A stretch of DNA of 64,000 nt, from NCBI RefSeq assembly GCF_000626635.1, contig NZ_CP007451.1:4074501-4138500 (forward strand), in the 5' to 3' direction. The notes beneath the pieces are model-generated. The model was not told the origin of the DNA, did no database searches, and saw nothing but the letters and a program-made list of their open reading frames with translations. Shown here one piece after another: positions 52,492-61,315 of this stretch (its first letter is position 1; the number at the start of each line of letters is the position of its first letter). Source of the DNA: Draconibacterium orientale (lineage in GTDB: Bacteria > Bacteroidota > Bacteroidia > Bacteroidales > Prolixibacteraceae). The position numbers were made by a program, and so were the translations under genes.

Positions 52492-54579
52492 TTAGTAAAT
52501 TCCCCAGTACTTTCTCAAAAACCATTCCGCACTTAACAGCACTAGTAAAACAATAAATAACCAACGAAGGTTTATCAGCTGATTTACCATCTCCTGAAAG
52601 TATGTTGTTGCTTTTAATTTACTGGTTTTTTGCAATTCGTTTACCAAATCGTTGGCTTGCGAGGGCTGATAGAATTTGCCGCCGCTTAACTCGGCCAGTT
52701 GGTATAACAGGTTGTGATTGGCCTGGGTAATAATATTCTCAATATTAACCGGAACAACGGTAAAATTGCCTGTTTCGGTAAAAGCTTCGTTACCAATGTT
52801 TACTTCGGCAGTAAATGAATAATCGCCCAGTGGCAGGTGGCCGGCGTTGAGGTAATAATTTTTATCCTGCATATCGAAAGTCAGGTTGTATTCTTCGTTG
52901 TTTTCATTTTGCAGTTTAATGTTTACTTCTTCGGACCCGATTTGCTCAAAAGCATCGTTATAAACTTCGGCCGTTAAAACCACGTTCTCCACTTCATTGT
53001 AAACCGGATTGAACTCAACAATAAAATTATCCTCGTTTTCGCGCAAGGCAAGGTATTGTACCAGTTGGTTTATGAGCTCGTTAAAATGGGTGTGTTCCTG
53101 GTTTTGGTAGTAATCGAACAGTCGCCAGCGCCAAATTCCTTCACCAAAAATATAAGCTCGTTTCTGTCCTTCGAGTTTCCCGGTGGCGATTAGCGGTTTG
53201 CCGGTTGTTATGCCTTTTAGCTTTTGGTACAACAGTGGAGAGAATTCCGCATTCAACTCGAAATTGGCAAACGGAACCTGAACCGGAGGAAATTGAGGAA
53301 TAAGTTCGATCAGCTCTTCCGACAAATTAAATGTGGCGTAATTTGAATTAAAAACCGGTTGCGCTTCTTCTCCGCTTCCGGCAAGTGGTTCAATGTTTGC
53401 ACCCTGACTTAAAATATTCAACTGTGGCAAATAGGTTTGGTTACCAACGATGAAAAGTAGGGGCAAACGATTGTTATTTGCTTTTTCCATTACTTCGGCC
53501 ATCGACTTTCCTGTGCTTGGCAGCTGGTTTAAAATAAGCAGGTTGTATTCGCTCAGATCGGTGGGATAAGGTTCGTCGGTAAATACCGAAACCTCGTATG
53601 TTTTTTGCTGATCGAGTGTATTTTTTATAGCTCCCACATCGGGGTGCGATCCGTTGGAAATAATCAGTACTTTTTGTTTGTTTTCCAGCACGTTAATCAC
53701 AAAACCGGCGCTGTTGTTTTTGGTATTTCGTTCGTTGGCTGCAGCCTGAATTTGCATGGTGTAGTGTTTCAATCCGGCAGATCCGGCTTCAAGAACAAAT
53801 TCTTTGGTGTCGAAAAAATTATCGTTCGATGGAGTAATTATCACACTTTGCAGCTCTTCAGCATCCTGAAAAAGCGAAAGTTTCAGCGGCGTGTTTTTAA
53901 GTTTCGAAAATAGCAGCTCCACTTCAACCGGAAATTTATTTCCGGAAAATGTGGTTCGGTTAACGCGGATGTTTTGTACGCGGGCATCGGCAATAACCGT
54001 GGTGTCGCCAAGCCCGATGGTGTAAATCGGGAAGCTCACCTGGTCGAGCATGTTCAGCGGATTTTTTCCCTGGTTGTAAATACCGTCTCCGGCAACAATC
54101 AGCGCTCCGATATTCTGGTTAAAATGATTGTTCGTAATTGTGGCAATCAAATCGCTGTAGTTCGATCCTTTTTCGGTAAAGTTTAAAGCGTTACCGGTTT
54201 GTGTTTCTTCGCCAAAAGTGTAGCTTACCAGTTCAAAATCGCTTCCTAATTGCTGTTCAATTTCGGCTTTTTCATCATTAATGGCTTTGGCAAGTTGCAA
54301 CGAATCGGCATACGAAACAACCGAACCCGAATTATCCCAGGCTGTAATAATTACCGGATTCTGTGTTACCTTTTTCAGGTTGCGGATAAAAGGCGATAAA
54401 AGCAAAAATGCAATGAAGAAAAAAGCCAGAAACCTGAGTGCCATTAACAGGCTTCGCTGAAGTTTTGAGAGTTCTTTTAGCGCTTTGTTTTTATAGTATA
54501 GAAGTACTACAACTCCCGCCGATGCGACGGTGATGGCGAGCAAGAATAAAAACCAGTATTTTATGCCAAATGAGATCAA
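52492..54579 (-). CDS. Large von Willebrand-like membrane protein, BatA/N-type architecture
   Basis: 695 aa. Two transmembrane helices are near the N-terminus (about 8-30 and 45-65) and one at the C-terminus (about 672-690). The first extracytoplasmic part carries a vWA-like strand-loop (VIITAWDNSGSVVSYADS, with the D-N-S-G-S pattern in place of D-x-S-x-S). A middle domain with GSHPDVGAIKNTLD and LLILNQLPSTG looks like a glutamine-amidotransferase-type fold, followed by Ig-like strands. Such proteins belong to a Bacteroidota envelope family of unknown role, sometimes beside aerotolerance genes. It heads the DUF6340 gene string. Confidence 0.7.
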   Translation of the reverse strand: MISFGIKYWFLFLLAITVASAGVVVLLYYKNKALKELSKLQRSLLMALRFLAFFFIAFLLLSPFIRNLKKVTQNPVIITAWDNSGSVVSYADSLQLAKAINDEKAEIEQQLGSDFELVSYTFGEETQTGNALNFTEKGSNYSDLIATITNNHFNQNIGALIVAGDGIYNQGKNPLNMLDQVSFPIYTIGLGDTTVIADARVQNIRVNRTTFSGNKFPVEVELLFSKLKNTPLKLSLFQDAEELQSVIITPSNDNFFDTKEFVLEAGSAGLKHYTMQIQAAANERNTKNNSAGFVINVLENKQKVLIISNGSHPDVGAIKNTLDQQKTYEVSVFTDEPYPTDLSEYNLLILNQLPSTGKSMAEVMEKANNNRLPLLFIVGNQTYLPQLNILSQGANIEPLAGSGEEAQPVFNSNYATFNLSEELIELIPQFPPVQVPFANFELNAEFSPLLYQKLKGITTGKPLIATGKLEGQKRAYIFGEGIWRWRLFDYYQNQEHTHFNELINQLVQYLALRENEDNFIVEFNPVYNEVENVVLTAEVYNDAFEQIGSEEVNIKLQNENNEEYNLTFDMQDKNYYLNAGHLPLGDYSFTAEVNIGNEAFTETGNFTVVPVNIENIITQANHNLLYQLAELSGGKFYQPSQANDLVNELQKTSKLKATTYFQEMVNQLINLRWLFIVLLVLLSAEWFLRKYWGIY

Positions 54580-54745
54580 AATTGTTAGTTTTTTAGGAAG
54601 TGGTAAATATACACATCTCCTTTTTTTATATCGTGTTTTATGGTTATTATTGCTATGCAGTTGTCAACTCGTTAAAAGTGTGTACAAAACATAAAACCAA
54701 AACTATTCCCTGATGTTTTCAAAACCAAAAATAAATTTCGTGTTT

Positions 54746-56509
54746 ATGAAGAATTTCGTATTTGCTGCGCTTGCGATTCTTGTGGTGGCTTGTGGCCCAA
54801 AATTCGATAAAGAAATAACGCTTGATGATATTCGTGAGAATATCGACTACCTGGCTTCCGATTCGTTGAAAGGGCGTAAATCGGGCGAACAGGGCGATTT
54901 GCTGGCAGCACAATACATTGCTCAAAAGTTTGAGGCTGCAGGTTTGGAACTGATGTTCGATAACGGTTTTCAGGAATTTAACCTGGTAGCATCAGCCGAA
55001 ATTGCCGATGGGAATCAGTTGCAGGTAAACGATACGGAGTTCGAAGTTGAAAAAGACTTTTTGCCTTATGCTTTCTCCGCCAACACAAGCATAACTGCCG
55101 AAGTTGTTTTTGCCGGTTTTGGTATTGAAGTAAACCGCGATTCATTACAATGGAATGATTTTGCCGGCGCTGATGTAACTGGAAAATGGCTATTGGTATT
55201 GCAGGGCGATCCTGATCTTGACAATCCGAACAGTCCGTATCTTGAATTTTCGAGTGAACGCGCAAAAGCATTAAACGCATCGGATAAAGGAGCTGCAGGA
55301 ATAATTTTGGTGGCAGGTACAAAATTCAGTGAAAATGACGAGTTATCATCTTTGTTCTTTGATAAAAACAGCAGTCGTTTTTCTATTCCTGTAATTCAGA
55401 TAACAAGGAAAGTTGCGAATGAAATATTAAAGACCACAGACCAAACGGTAGAAAAACTTGAAGCAAAAATACTGGAACAAAATGCCGGTTTAAACCTCGC
55501 GGTGTCGGTAACGGTTAGCGCAACAGTAAATGTGAAATTGAAAGAAACAACCACCCGAAACGTGGTGGCCATGTTACCTGGCAACGATGAAATCTTAAAG
55601 GATGAATATGTGGTTGTAGGCGCCCATTTTGATCATTTGGGAATGGGTGGACCCGGTTCCGGATCGCGCGCAATCGATACAGTTGCGGTTCATAACGGTG
55701 CCGATGACAACGCCTCGGGAGTTTCGGCAGTTATTCAGCTGGCAGAAAAATTGGCCGGAGATAAAAGCAATAAACGCAGTGTACTATTTGTGGCTTTTGG
55801 AGCGGAAGAAATAGGGCTGCTGGGCTCGAAAGCGTTTACAATGAAACCGCCGGTTGAAACGGATAAAATGGTGGCCATGTTTAACTTTGATATGATTGGC
55901 CGCCTAAAAGAGGATAACAGCTTAACGATTAGCGGAACAAAAACCGCTGAAGAAACTGAAGATTTGTTAAATAACCTGAATCCGGATTTTACGTTGGCGT
56001 TTACCGGCGAAGGAATCGGACCATCAGACCATGCTTCGTTTTACCTGCAGAATATTCCTGTGATTTATATTTCTACCGGTGCGCACCCCGATTATCATAC
56101 CCCGCAGGACGATGCGGAACTCATCAATTTTGAAGGTGCACAGAAGGTAATGAGCTATTCGGCTGCATTGCTTGACGATGTGGTGAACCGTGCTGAGAAA
56201 TTAACTTTCCAGGAGGCCGGAAGTAAGTTTCAGCGAAGCCGGGGAGGACGTTTTAAAGTTACGCTGGGAGTAATGCCCGATTTTGCCGGTGTGGAAAAAC
56301 GCGGAATGCGTGTTGATGCCGTTTCGAAAGGCAAACCTGCGTATGCTGCCGGAATGAAAAAGGGTGACATTATTATTGCCATCGACGGGAAAAAGGTGAG
56401 CAATATTTATGAATATATGGATCGGCTGCAGAAACTGGAAGCAGGTACAACCATTTCGGTTGATATTTTGCGCGACGAAAAACCAATTGTTTTAATCGTT
56501 CAGCTCTAG
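54746..56509 (+). CDS. M28-family zinc aminopeptidase lipoprotein with PDZ domain
   Basis: 587 aa from MKNFVFAALAILVVACGPKF (Cys16 lipobox); the earlier Met at 54713 adds 11 residues in front of the signal and is rejected. Domains in order: a PA-type insert (about 90-250), then the M28 core with zinc/catalytic residues in VVVGAHFDHLGMGG, NGADDNASGVSAV, LFVAFGAEEIGLLGSKAF and the late His in YISTGAHPDYHTPQDDAE, and a C-terminal PDZ (DAVSKGKPAYAAGMKKGDIIIAIDG). Such enzymes trim peptides in the periplasm or outside the cell. It is monocistronic. Confidence 0.9.
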   Translation: MKNFVFAALAILVVACGPKFDKEITLDDIRENIDYLASDSLKGRKSGEQGDLLAAQYIAQKFEAAGLELMFDNGFQEFNLVASAEIADGNQLQVNDTEFEVEKDFLPYAFSANTSITAEVVFAGFGIEVNRDSLQWNDFAGADVTGKWLLVLQGDPDLDNPNSPYLEFSSERAKALNASDKGAAGIILVAGTKFSENDELSSLFFDKNSSRFSIPVIQITRKVANEILKTTDQTVEKLEAKILEQNAGLNLAVSVTVSATVNVKLKETTTRNVVAMLPGNDEILKDEYVVVGAHFDHLGMGGPGSGSRAIDTVAVHNGADDNASGVSAVIQLAEKLAGDKSNKRSVLFVAFGAEEIGLLGSKAFTMKPPVETDKMVAMFNFDMIGRLKEDNSLTISGTKTAEETEDLLNNLNPDFTLAFTGEGIGPSDHASFYLQNIPVIYISTGAHPDYHTPQDDAELINFEGAQKVMSYSAALLDDVVNRAEKLTFQEAGSKFQRSRGGRFKVTLGVMPDFAGVEKRGMRVDAVSKGKPAYAAGMKKGDIIIAIDGKKVSNIYEYMDRLQKLEAGTTISVDILRDEKPIVLIVQL

Positions 56510-56512
56510 TAT

Positions 56513-57235
56513 TTAAATCCAACCCCGAAGTTTGTAGTAGCTAAGTGCGACCATTTCGCGGGCAATCAGAATCTCATATTTTAAATGGTTCCACATTTGG
56601 TAACGCATATTTATGTTGTTGCCAACGTCTGGAATCATAATGGAGTTGCCGCCCAGTTCATCGTCGGTAAACGAAAAATCGGCTTCGGCAGCATTTTCAA
56701 AAGCGGGTAGGGCGTTTACCTTCTCAAAGCCAACTTTTTTGAACGCCAAAACGGCACGGCGCATGTGTTCAGGAGAAGTGACCAATAAAATGGGATCCTG
56801 CATTTTTATTATTCCCTGGCAATTCAAAGCCTGCGAGCGTGTGTTTGTTCCTTCAGGTTCAAAAGCAATCCGTTCAGCAGAAACACCTCTCAGTTCCAAT
56901 TCCGATTTCATTAACTGAGGCGTGCTTAAAGGGTCGCTTAGTGCGCCGGGCATAGCTACAAGTACTTTTGATGCGGGAAACGATTTTGCCGCTTTTTCGG
57001 TGTACCAGCTGCGCATCAGGTTGCTTTGGCTTGGCATTCCGCCACCGCCCAGTAAAATAATAGTTTTGGGTTCCCATTTTAATTCGGCTTTGCTTGTGCC
57101 CAGCCAGTGGTAGCCCCAATACGGTTGTTCGGTGAAAGAAAATACGAGACAAACAACAAAGAAAATTCCAATCAGTACCAAGAATTTTCGTAGTAATCTC
57201 AAAAAAAGGATACTTTTGAATTTTGTTTTAAACAT
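56513..57235 (-). CDS. YdcF-like DUF218 membrane protein
   Basis: 240 aa with one N-terminal transmembrane helix (about 12-35) after a basic start (MFKTKFKSIL). The DUF218 core is periplasmic: KTIILLGGGGMPSQSNLMRSWYTEKAA, LVAMPGALSDP, RIAFEPEGTNTRSQALN and ILLVTSPEHMRRAVLAFKKVGF. Relatives (YdcF, SanA, ElyC) bind nucleotide-like ligands or act in envelope and vancomycin tolerance. No ligand is shown. It is divergent from the kinase-RapZ gene, with a 49-bp gap, and convergent with the peptidase gene (4-bp gap). Confidence 0.85.
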   Translation of the reverse strand: MFKTKFKSILFLRLLRKFLVLIGIFFVVCLVFSFTEQPYWGYHWLGTSKAELKWEPKTIILLGGGGMPSQSNLMRSWYTEKAAKSFPASKVLVAMPGALSDPLSTPQLMKSELELRGVSAERIAFEPEGTNTRSQALNCQGIIKMQDPILLVTSPEHMRRAVLAFKKVGFEKVNALPAFENAAEADFSFTDDELGGNSIMIPDVGNNINMRYQMWNHLKYEILIAREMVALSYYKLRGWI

Positions 57236-57284
57236 AGCTCACGTTTAAGACTATAAATGTAAGTTTAATTTAAAAGATCGATCA

Positions 57285-58718
57285 TTGAAGACATCAGAAA
57301 AAAACGAAATAATCCAACTCTTTGAGAGTCATTTTAACGAAAAAGTTGAAGGTTTTGAGTTACTGCCTCCGTCGGGTTCATACCGCCAGTATTGCCGGTT
57401 GAGTAGTGAAAACCGAACTGTGATTGGTGCTACTAACAACGATGTAAAAGAGAATACGGCTTTTCTTTCGTTCAGCAACCATTTTTATAACAAAGGAATA
57501 AAAGTGCCGAAAGTGTATGCGGTTAGCTCCGATTTAAAAAAGTATTTGTTGGAAGATTTGGGTAATACCACACTTTTCGAATTTCTGACAAAAACGCGCG
57601 AAGAGGAAGGATTTTCGGAAAATATTATTTCCGTATATAAAAAGGTGCTTCAGGCCTTGCCAAAAATTCAGATAATTGCCGGAAAGGAGATCGATTACTC
57701 AGTGTGTTATCCGCGCGAAGCTTTCGATAAACAATCGATGATGTGGGATTTGAACTATTTCAAGTACTATTTTCTGAAACTGGCAAAAATACATTTCGAT
57801 GAACAGGCACTGGAAGATGATTTTCAGTTGTTTAGCAATTATTTGCTAAGTGCCAGTTCCAACTATTTCTTGTACCGTGATTTTCAGTCGCGCAATGTCA
57901 TGTTAAAAGACGATGATGTTTATTTTATCGACTATCAGGGCGGACGTTTAGGGGCATTGCAATACGATTTGGCATCGTTGCTTTACGATGGAAAAGCCGA
58001 TATCCCGGAGAGCGTGCGCGCGCAGCTTTACGACTTTTATATTTCGGAGTTGAAGAAATACATGAAGGTTGATGAAGAGAAGTTCGCGGCTTATTTTAAA
58101 GGTTTTGTACTCATTCGTATTATGCAGGCGATGGGAGCATACGGATTTCGTGGCTTTTACGAGAAAAAGGAACATTTCCTGAAAAGTATTCCATACGCCC
58201 TGAAAAACCTGGAAGTATTACTTGACGATTTAAAATTGCCGGTTGATTTGCCGGAACTGACCAGCGTGTTGAAGCAGCTTACCCATTCCGAAGTACTAAA
58301 GGAAATAGGGCAGGGAAAATCGAATTTAACTGTTCGTATAACCAGTTTTTCGTATAAAAAAGGGTACCCCGAAGATCCATCGGGAAATGGTGGCGGCCAT
58401 GTTTTCGATTGTCGCGCTATCAATAATCCCGGGCGCTACGATGAATACAAAAAGCTAAGTGGTAAAGATATGTCGGTTCAGGAATTCCTGGAGCAAAAAT
58501 CAGAGATCAGGCTTTTTATCGATGCCGTAAAAGTACTGGTCGATCAATCGGTGAAAGTTTATCTCGAGCGCGGATTTACACATCTTTCGTTAGGTTTTGG
58601 TTGTACCGGCGGACAGCACCGATCGGTTTATTCGGCCGAGAAAATTGGCGAATATTTGCAAAACAATTATCCTGTAAATGTTGTTTTAGTACATCGTGAA
58701 CAGGAAAATTGGAGATGA
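57285..58718 (+). CDS. Aminoglycoside-phosphotransferase-like kinase fused to RapZ C-terminal domain
   Basis: 477 aa from a TTG start. Residues 1-330 are a kinase of the APH/choline-kinase fold: substrate loop region around PPSGSYRQYCRL, catalytic loop YRDFQSRNVM (Asp199) and the metal loop IDYQGGRLG. Residues about 345-477 match RapZ-C: TVRITSFSYKKGYPED, GGHVFDCRAINNPGRY and GCTGGQHRSV (439-448). In E. coli RapZ this domain binds glucosamine-6-phosphate and RNA. The fusion points to a sugar kinase of cell-wall recycling or amino-sugar sensing in Bacteroidota, an inference. A 46-aa Cys-rich gene overlaps its stop. Confidence 0.9.
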   Translation: MKTSEKNEIIQLFESHFNEKVEGFELLPPSGSYRQYCRLSSENRTVIGATNNDVKENTAFLSFSNHFYNKGIKVPKVYAVSSDLKKYLLEDLGNTTLFEFLTKTREEEGFSENIISVYKKVLQALPKIQIIAGKEIDYSVCYPREAFDKQSMMWDLNYFKYYFLKLAKIHFDEQALEDDFQLFSNYLLSASSNYFLYRDFQSRNVMLKDDDVYFIDYQGGRLGALQYDLASLLYDGKADIPESVRAQLYDFYISELKKYMKVDEEKFAAYFKGFVLIRIMQAMGAYGFRGFYEKKEHFLKSIPYALKNLEVLLDDLKLPVDLPELTSVLKQLTHSEVLKEIGQGKSNLTVRITSFSYKKGYPEDPSGNGGGHVFDCRAINNPGRYDEYKKLSGKDMSVQEFLEQKSEIRLFIDAVKVLVDQSVKVYLERGFTHLSLGFGCTGGQHRSVYSAEKIGEYLQNNYPVNVVLVHREQENWR

Positions 58719-58855
58719 GCAAAAAAGCATGTAAAAAAAAGGATTTTCAAGATAAAGAAGATCCAAAATACAGCTGCAAAAAATGTGGCGCCAAAGTAAA
58801 AAAGGAAGACAAGGTTTGTAAACCGAAAAAGATTGCAATCCAGAAAGTGGAATAA
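58715..58855 (+). CDS. 46-aa Cys- and Lys-rich protein coupled to the kinase-RapZ gene
   Basis: Begins in an ATGA overlap with the preceding stop. The product starts [16 protein letters not shown] and has a CKKCGAK zinc-ribbon half, plus Cys6 and Cys35 (about four Cys in all). The whole protein is strongly basic. It could be a small nucleic-acid- or zinc-binding partner of the fused kinase. It ends 136 bp before yebC. No homologue is recognised, but the overlap and the Cys spacing support a real gene. Confidence 0.6.
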   Translation: MSKKACKKKDFQDKEDPKYSCKKCGAKVKKEDKVCKPKKIAIQKVE

Positions 58856-58991
58856 CCGGATACATTTATACGGCACATTTCTTACCGAAAATTCTAACAG
58901 TAGTGTTATAAAGGTAAAAACCCTAGCGCTGTTTTTGGTAATTAGGTTTTCTGTATTTATTTTCGCAAAAATTTTCAAAACAGACTTATTC

Positions 58992-59702
58992 ATGGGAAGA
59001 GCATTTGAATACCGGAGGGCAGCGAAGGAGAAACGCTGGGATAAAATGTCGAGAGTTTTTCCAAAACTTTCGAAGAAAATAACCATTGCAGCTAAAGAAG
59101 GTGGCCCTGAAGCGGATTTGAATCCTGCACTACGTACCGCAATCATGAACGCCAAGGCGCAAAACATGCCAAAGGCGAATATTGATGCAGCTATTAAACG
59201 TGCATCGGGAAAAGATGCAACGGCATATATTGAAACTACCTACGAAGGAAAAGGCCCGCACGGAGTTTTGGTTTTTGTTGAGGCAGCAACCGATAATACA
59301 ACCCGTACAGTGGCTAACGTTAAAAGTTATTTTAACAAAGCTGGCGGAGGTCAGGTTCCAAACGGTTCGTTAGAATTTATGTTCTCACGAAAAGCTGTTT
59401 TCGAGTTTGATATGCCGGAAGGTATGGAACTGGAAGAGATTGAGCTAGAGCTGATTGATGCCGGTCTCGATGAAATTGAGGAGAACGAAGGAACGTATTA
59501 TGCTTATGGCGAATACACCAGCTTTAGCGACATGGCTCATAAATTTGAAGAGCTGGAAATAGACGTTAAAAAAGCAGAATTGCAACGTATTCCAACTACT
59601 CCGGTTGAATTTACCGAAGAACAAATGGAAGAAATTGAAAAGATGTTGGATAGAATGGAAGAGGACGAAGACGTTCAGGCTGTTTATACCAACATTGCAT
59701 AA
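58992..59702 (+). CDS. YebC/PmpR-type regulatory protein
   Basis: 236 aa from [19 protein letters not shown]. The longer frame from 58833 is rejected because it starts inside the upstream small gene and YebC proteins normally begin close to this Met. Conserved parts are [67 protein letters not shown] and the acidic C-terminal domain [13 protein letters not shown]. YebC proteins bind DNA or aid translation elongation at Pro-rich stretches; which applies here cannot be told. Followed by a hairpin at 59711-59761. Confidence 0.93.
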   Translation: MGRAFEYRRAAKEKRWDKMSRVFPKLSKKITIAAKEGGPEADLNPALRTAIMNAKAQNMPKANIDAAIKRASGKDATAYIETTYEGKGPHGVLVFVEAATDNTTRTVANVKSYFNKAGGGQVPNGSLEFMFSRKAVFEFDMPEGMELEEIELELIDAGLDEIEENEGTYYAYGEYTSFSDMAHKFEELEIDVKKAELQRIPTTPVEFTEEQMEEIEKMLDRMEEDEDVQAVYTNIA

Positions 59703-59710
59703 TAACCTGC

Positions 59711-59761
59711 AAGTATCATTTCAAATGCATTGACTTCTGTTCAGCGTTTGAAATGATACTT
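59711..59761 (+). terminator. Long-stem hairpin after yebC
   Basis: AAGTATCATTTCAAA (59711-59725) and TTTGAAATGATACTT (59747-59761) are perfectly complementary, 15 bp with a 21-nt loop. No T-run follows, so it may stop transcription weakly or protect the 3' end. Confidence 0.65.
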
Positions 59762-59863
59762 ACAGCTTCAAAAGCTCATTTAACCCTCAAAAATCCCACG
59801 ATTATCTAATAAATTGCCCGCATTTCTTTTGTATCCACTAATTTCGGTGGAAAACAAAGATTT

Positions 59864-61093
59864 ATGCTACCTGTTCAGAATTACATCAACCATTTTAAGG
59901 AAATGTGGGAACGAAGCCCCGAAACCTTTCCGCAATTTCACAAAACTTATTCTGCAGAAGAAAAACTAACTCACGAGCGCAATTTCGATGGTTTTCAGAA
60001 AAAGTTGAAAGAGCTGCAGAATGTTAGCAAAGTTCAACAGGTTAAAAATGATCCAACAAAATCTTTTTTCCCCACGTTCCGGTCGTTCCTTGAAACTGTT
60101 TTTGATTTTGATCCCGGTCATCTTAAAATTATCCTGTCAGAAGAATTTAAAGATGTTTCGAAAGGTTTTTTCTATCGGGTTAGGGCATTTGGCCCCGAGT
60201 TAAAACCGGAAGACATTTACCAAGGAATGCGAAATGTGTGGATAATGAATGGCTTGCAGCTGATGGCTGAAAAGCCGGTAAATATCACTCCCTCGGTTTT
60301 TGCTTATTCAATGATCTATCCGTACAGCGATAATTTATTGGATGATCCCAAAATCAGTGATAATCAAAAACAAGCCTTCTCAGCACGTTTCGATCGACGT
60401 TTGCATGGCATATTAGAAGTGCCCTTAAATCACACCGAAAAGCAGCTGTTTAAATTGATACGTATGTTTGAGGAGGAATTTCCACGTAGCAAATTCCCCA
60501 AAGTTTATGAAAGTTTATATGCCATTCAGCAGGGACAAACCAATAGTTTGAAAATGATAGCGCATAATGGATTATCTGATGATGAGATCTGTAACATTTG
60601 TTTCGAAAAAGGTGGAGCATCAGTTTTAGCCGATGGTTATTTGGTTGCCGGTGAAATGTCCAGAGAGCAGGAACAAGCACTTTTTGGTTACGGAATTTAT
60701 TTGCAGTTGCTCGACGATATTCAGGATGTGAGAGAAGATTCACTGGCTTTTACCAAAACTCTTTTTTCTTGTTTGCCTGAAAGTGATTTGGGAAGATTTG
60801 TAAATAAGACCATCCATTTCGGGCGGATGGCACTGGAAGAGATGCGTTGTTTTAAAGGTGTAAAAAGCGATGATTTTTTAGGTTTGATGAATCGGAGCAT
60901 TGAAATGATGATTGTTGAATCGGTGGGCCTGAATGAGACCTGGTATAGTAACGATTATTTAGAAGCGATAGAAAAAGTATCACCCTTGCATTTCGCGTAT
61001 TTACGCAAGAAACGCACGCAAAGCAAATCGCAACGCTTCGCATTATTTCAAAAATATTTCGACATGCCGAAATCGAAGCAAATGGTGGTGTAA
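59864..61093 (+). CDS. Class I isoprenoid-synthase-like protein
   Basis: 409 aa helical protein, no signal. Two acid-rich metal-binding motifs characteristic of trans-isoprenyl-diphosphate or terpene synthases occur: DNLLDD at 156-161 and DDIQD within LLDDIQDVRED (284-288). It lacks the usual GGKRxRP N-terminal motif of polyprenyl synthases, so it is not a standard IspA/IspB. The C-terminus is basic. This fits the loosely named 'class 1 isoprenoid biosynthesis enzyme' group of Bacteroidota, product unknown. No partner gene for terpenes is beside it. Confidence 0.7.
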   Translation: MLPVQNYINHFKEMWERSPETFPQFHKTYSAEEKLTHERNFDGFQKKLKELQNVSKVQQVKNDPTKSFFPTFRSFLETVFDFDPGHLKIILSEEFKDVSKGFFYRVRAFGPELKPEDIYQGMRNVWIMNGLQLMAEKPVNITPSVFAYSMIYPYSDNLLDDPKISDNQKQAFSARFDRRLHGILEVPLNHTEKQLFKLIRMFEEEFPRSKFPKVYESLYAIQQGQTNSLKMIAHNGLSDDEICNICFEKGGASVLADGYLVAGEMSREQEQALFGYGIYLQLLDDIQDVREDSLAFTKTLFSCLPESDLGRFVNKTIHFGRMALEEMRCFKGVKSDDFLGLMNRSIEMMIVESVGLNETWYSNDYLEAIEKVSPLHFAYLRKKRTQSKSQRFALFQKYFDMPKSKQMVV

Positions 61094-61271
61094 ATTCTTG
61101 CATCGGGTTAGGAGTTTGCAAACTAAAGGCTCATTTCGGTATTAAATCGGTATAAATTGCCAGTTGAATTAATGCCGGTAACGAAGCGTATCGGTAACAG
61201 GTGCCATAGTGCCCCGAAGCACTGCATCTGAAAAATGGGAAGCGGATTCTACCCCGGGGTTTTATACTTTT

Positions 61272-61306
61272 GATTTAGTTTGTACATTTAGCCTCCAAAC
61301 TAAATC
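61272..61306 (+). promoter_or_regulatory. Perfect inverted repeat before the Gfo/Idh/MocA gene
   Basis: GATTTAGTTTG (61272-61282) and CAAACTAAATC (61296-61306), 11 bp with a 13-nt spacer, 9 bp ahead of the ATG. It could be a regulator site or a leader hairpin. A related palindrome, AGTTTGCAAACT, is at 61113-61124. Confidence 0.55.
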
Positions 61307-61315
61307 GAAAAAATA

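Noticed and set aside
58833..58991. Upstream extension of yebC to 58833
   Set aside because: It overlaps the small Cys-rich gene, and YebC proteins normally begin near MGRAFEYRR.
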